A stretch of 5,453 nucleotides of DNA, from the NCBI GenBank assembly GCA_011334435.1, contig DTPJ01000126.1, forward strand, positions 1 to 5,453, given 5' to 3'. This stretch comes from Candidatus Poribacteria bacterium. Its GTDB lineage: Bacteria; Poribacteria; DTPJ01. Positions 4,560 through 5,453 of this stretch are shown here, in pieces. Every line of letters starts with the position of its first letter. Position 1 is the stretch's first letter. Under the pieces are notes generated by a model. It worked only from the letters and a program-made list of their open reading frames with translations. It was not told the DNA's origin and ran no database searches. Made by a program: the position numbers and the translations under genes.

Positions 4560-5453
4560 ATGCGTGATAATACTTCTTCAAATAAAATAAAGACTCATTT
4601 GTTAAGCAGTGAATTTACCTTAAAGGACCTTGTTAAGGTCATATTATTTAGAAAATGGATCATAATTTCTATATTTGTTGTATTTTTAGGGTCCGCTTTT
4701 TATTATATTAAGGTAACTCCACCGGTTTATAGGTCCGATGTAATATTGATGCGAGAGACAACCTATGATAATCTTCCATATAATGTTTTCGGAACAGGAA
4801 GTTATTATAATTATGGTATTAGTGAAGGACAACTGCTTGTGCTCAAAAGCCGTCCCTCATTAGAGGAGATTAGGCGTCAACTTCGCCAGAATCACGGCAT
4901 AAATATTCCATTAATGAAAATTAGGTCAAGTTTGTCATTAGCTACTAGTAAGAATGATCCAGACGTGGTTACTTTAACTGCAAATGCTCCGACAGCAGAA
5001 CAAGCACAAATAATCGCTGATGTTGCTGCAAATGTTTTTATATCCAAAGTGGCAGAAATGAAAAGCTCAGAATTAAGTCAGGGAGTTGATTTTTTAAAGG
5101 CTCAGATGAATCAGGTTGAGGAAAAGATGCACGAGACAGAGAAAGCCTTAAATGAGTTTCGTGATAAAGAGGGTCTTGTTCCTCAGCAATCTTATGGAAC
5201 AAATACAAGCGGAGCAGATATGGGTGGGTTACTCGGTAAATTAGGTGAATTACAGACACAATCAATAGAGATAGAAAACGAAATTGAGCTTACTAAATCC
5301 CAATTGAAAACTCTTGAGAATTTAATTGCGGAAAAAAAGAAATATGCACAATCAGAATCAGCAATGGGAGTATCCACAGAAATTGATCAACTTAAACAAA
5401 GATTGATCAGTATGCAGTTGGACTTGAATACTAAGTTAGAAACTCTTACAGAA
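4560..5453 (+). CDS. Wzz/GumC-type polysaccharide co-polymerase, 3' end outside window
   Basis: An open frame from ATG at 4560 runs to the window end (298 codons, no stop), so the gene is truncated only by the window. AAAAGGTG at 4545-4552 with a 7-base spacer supports the start. A cytoplasmic N-terminus (1-32) precedes a membrane segment at 33-50 (WIIISIFVVFLGSAFYYI), followed by TPPVYRSDVILM (53-64), the typical entry into the periplasmic Wzz domain. QLLVLKSRPSLEEI (91-104), PDVVTLTANAPTAEQAQIIADVAANVFI (134-161) and LNEFRDKEGLV (197-207) match conserved regions of GumC/EpsB-like proteins. From about 168 on it is rich in heptad-like Glu/Lys/Leu/Gln patterns, a long coiled coil interrupted by a Gly-rich turn (212-228). 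Such proteins sit in the inner membrane, control chain length and contact the SLBB exporter. A second membrane helix, and perhaps a tyrosine-kinase domain, would lie beyond the window. Confidence 0.93.
   Translation, partial: MRDNTSSNKIKTHLLSSEFTLKDLVKVILFRKWIIISIFVVFLGSAFYYIKVTPPVYRSDVILMRETTYDNLPYNVFGTGSYYNYGISEGQLLVLKSRPSLEEIRRQLRQNHGINIPLMKIRSSLSLATSKNDPDVVTLTANAPTAEQAQIIADVAANVFISKVAEMKSSELSQGVDFLKAQMNQVEEKMHETEKALNEFRDKEGLVPQQSYGTNTSGADMGGLLGKLGELQTQSIEIENEIELTKSQLKTLENLIAEKKKYAQSESAMGVSTEIDQLKQRLISMQLDLNTKLETLTE

Noticed and set aside
5038..5377. Two short minus-strand frames opposite the Wzz-like gene
   Set aside because: They overlap the coiled-coil coding region, which is open and in family register on the plus strand.

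Overview
The window is a junction between a conserved housekeeping operon on the minus strand (rplM-rpsI-purA, positions 446-2584) and the start of an exopolysaccharide export locus on the plus strand (positions 3024-5453, running off the right edge). They are separated by a 439-base, very AT-rich divergent intergenic region. A further 445 bases at the left edge, downstream of purA, hold no gene but are dense in small hairpins and repeats.

The organism looks like a low-GC bacterium with an outer membrane, since an SLBB/polysaccharide-export protein and a Wzz/GumC-type co-polymerase are encoded. Strong Shine-Dalgarno sequences (AAGGAGG before rpsI, GAGGTGAT before the SLBB gene) and clean TTGACA/TATAAT-like promoters argue against Bacteroidota, which use other signals. 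I cannot name the phylum from the sequence. Intergenic motifs like those in 1-340 are, from memory, common in uncultured environmental bacteria, but that is weak evidence.

Layout: 1-445, repeat cluster with an imperfect palindrome, a tandem duplication and two related mini-hairpins. 446-1723 purA, 1747-2145 rpsI (GTG start) and 2156-2584 rplM form one tightly packed minus-strand operon, transcribed from a near-consensus promoter at 2652-2680. 2585-3023 contains that promoter, a back-to-back candidate promoter on the plus strand, an rplM leader hairpin that would hide its ribosome binding site, a long inverted repeat, three copies of a GAGATAG heptamer and a promoter-proximal element that can be read as sigma-54 or sigma-70. 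3024-4532 encodes a polysaccharide export protein with one PES domain and four SLBB repeats. 4560 to the window end is the N-terminal 298 residues of a Wzz/GumC-like chain-length/co-polymerase protein.

Functionally, the two plus-strand genes would form the export conduit: the inner-membrane Wzz-like protein with its periplasmic coiled coil couples synthesis to the SLBB protein, which leads polymer across the envelope. More polysaccharide genes probably follow to the right. The coding content is recognisable and not novel. The most interesting material is the regulatory architecture between the two operons and the structured repeats downstream of purA.
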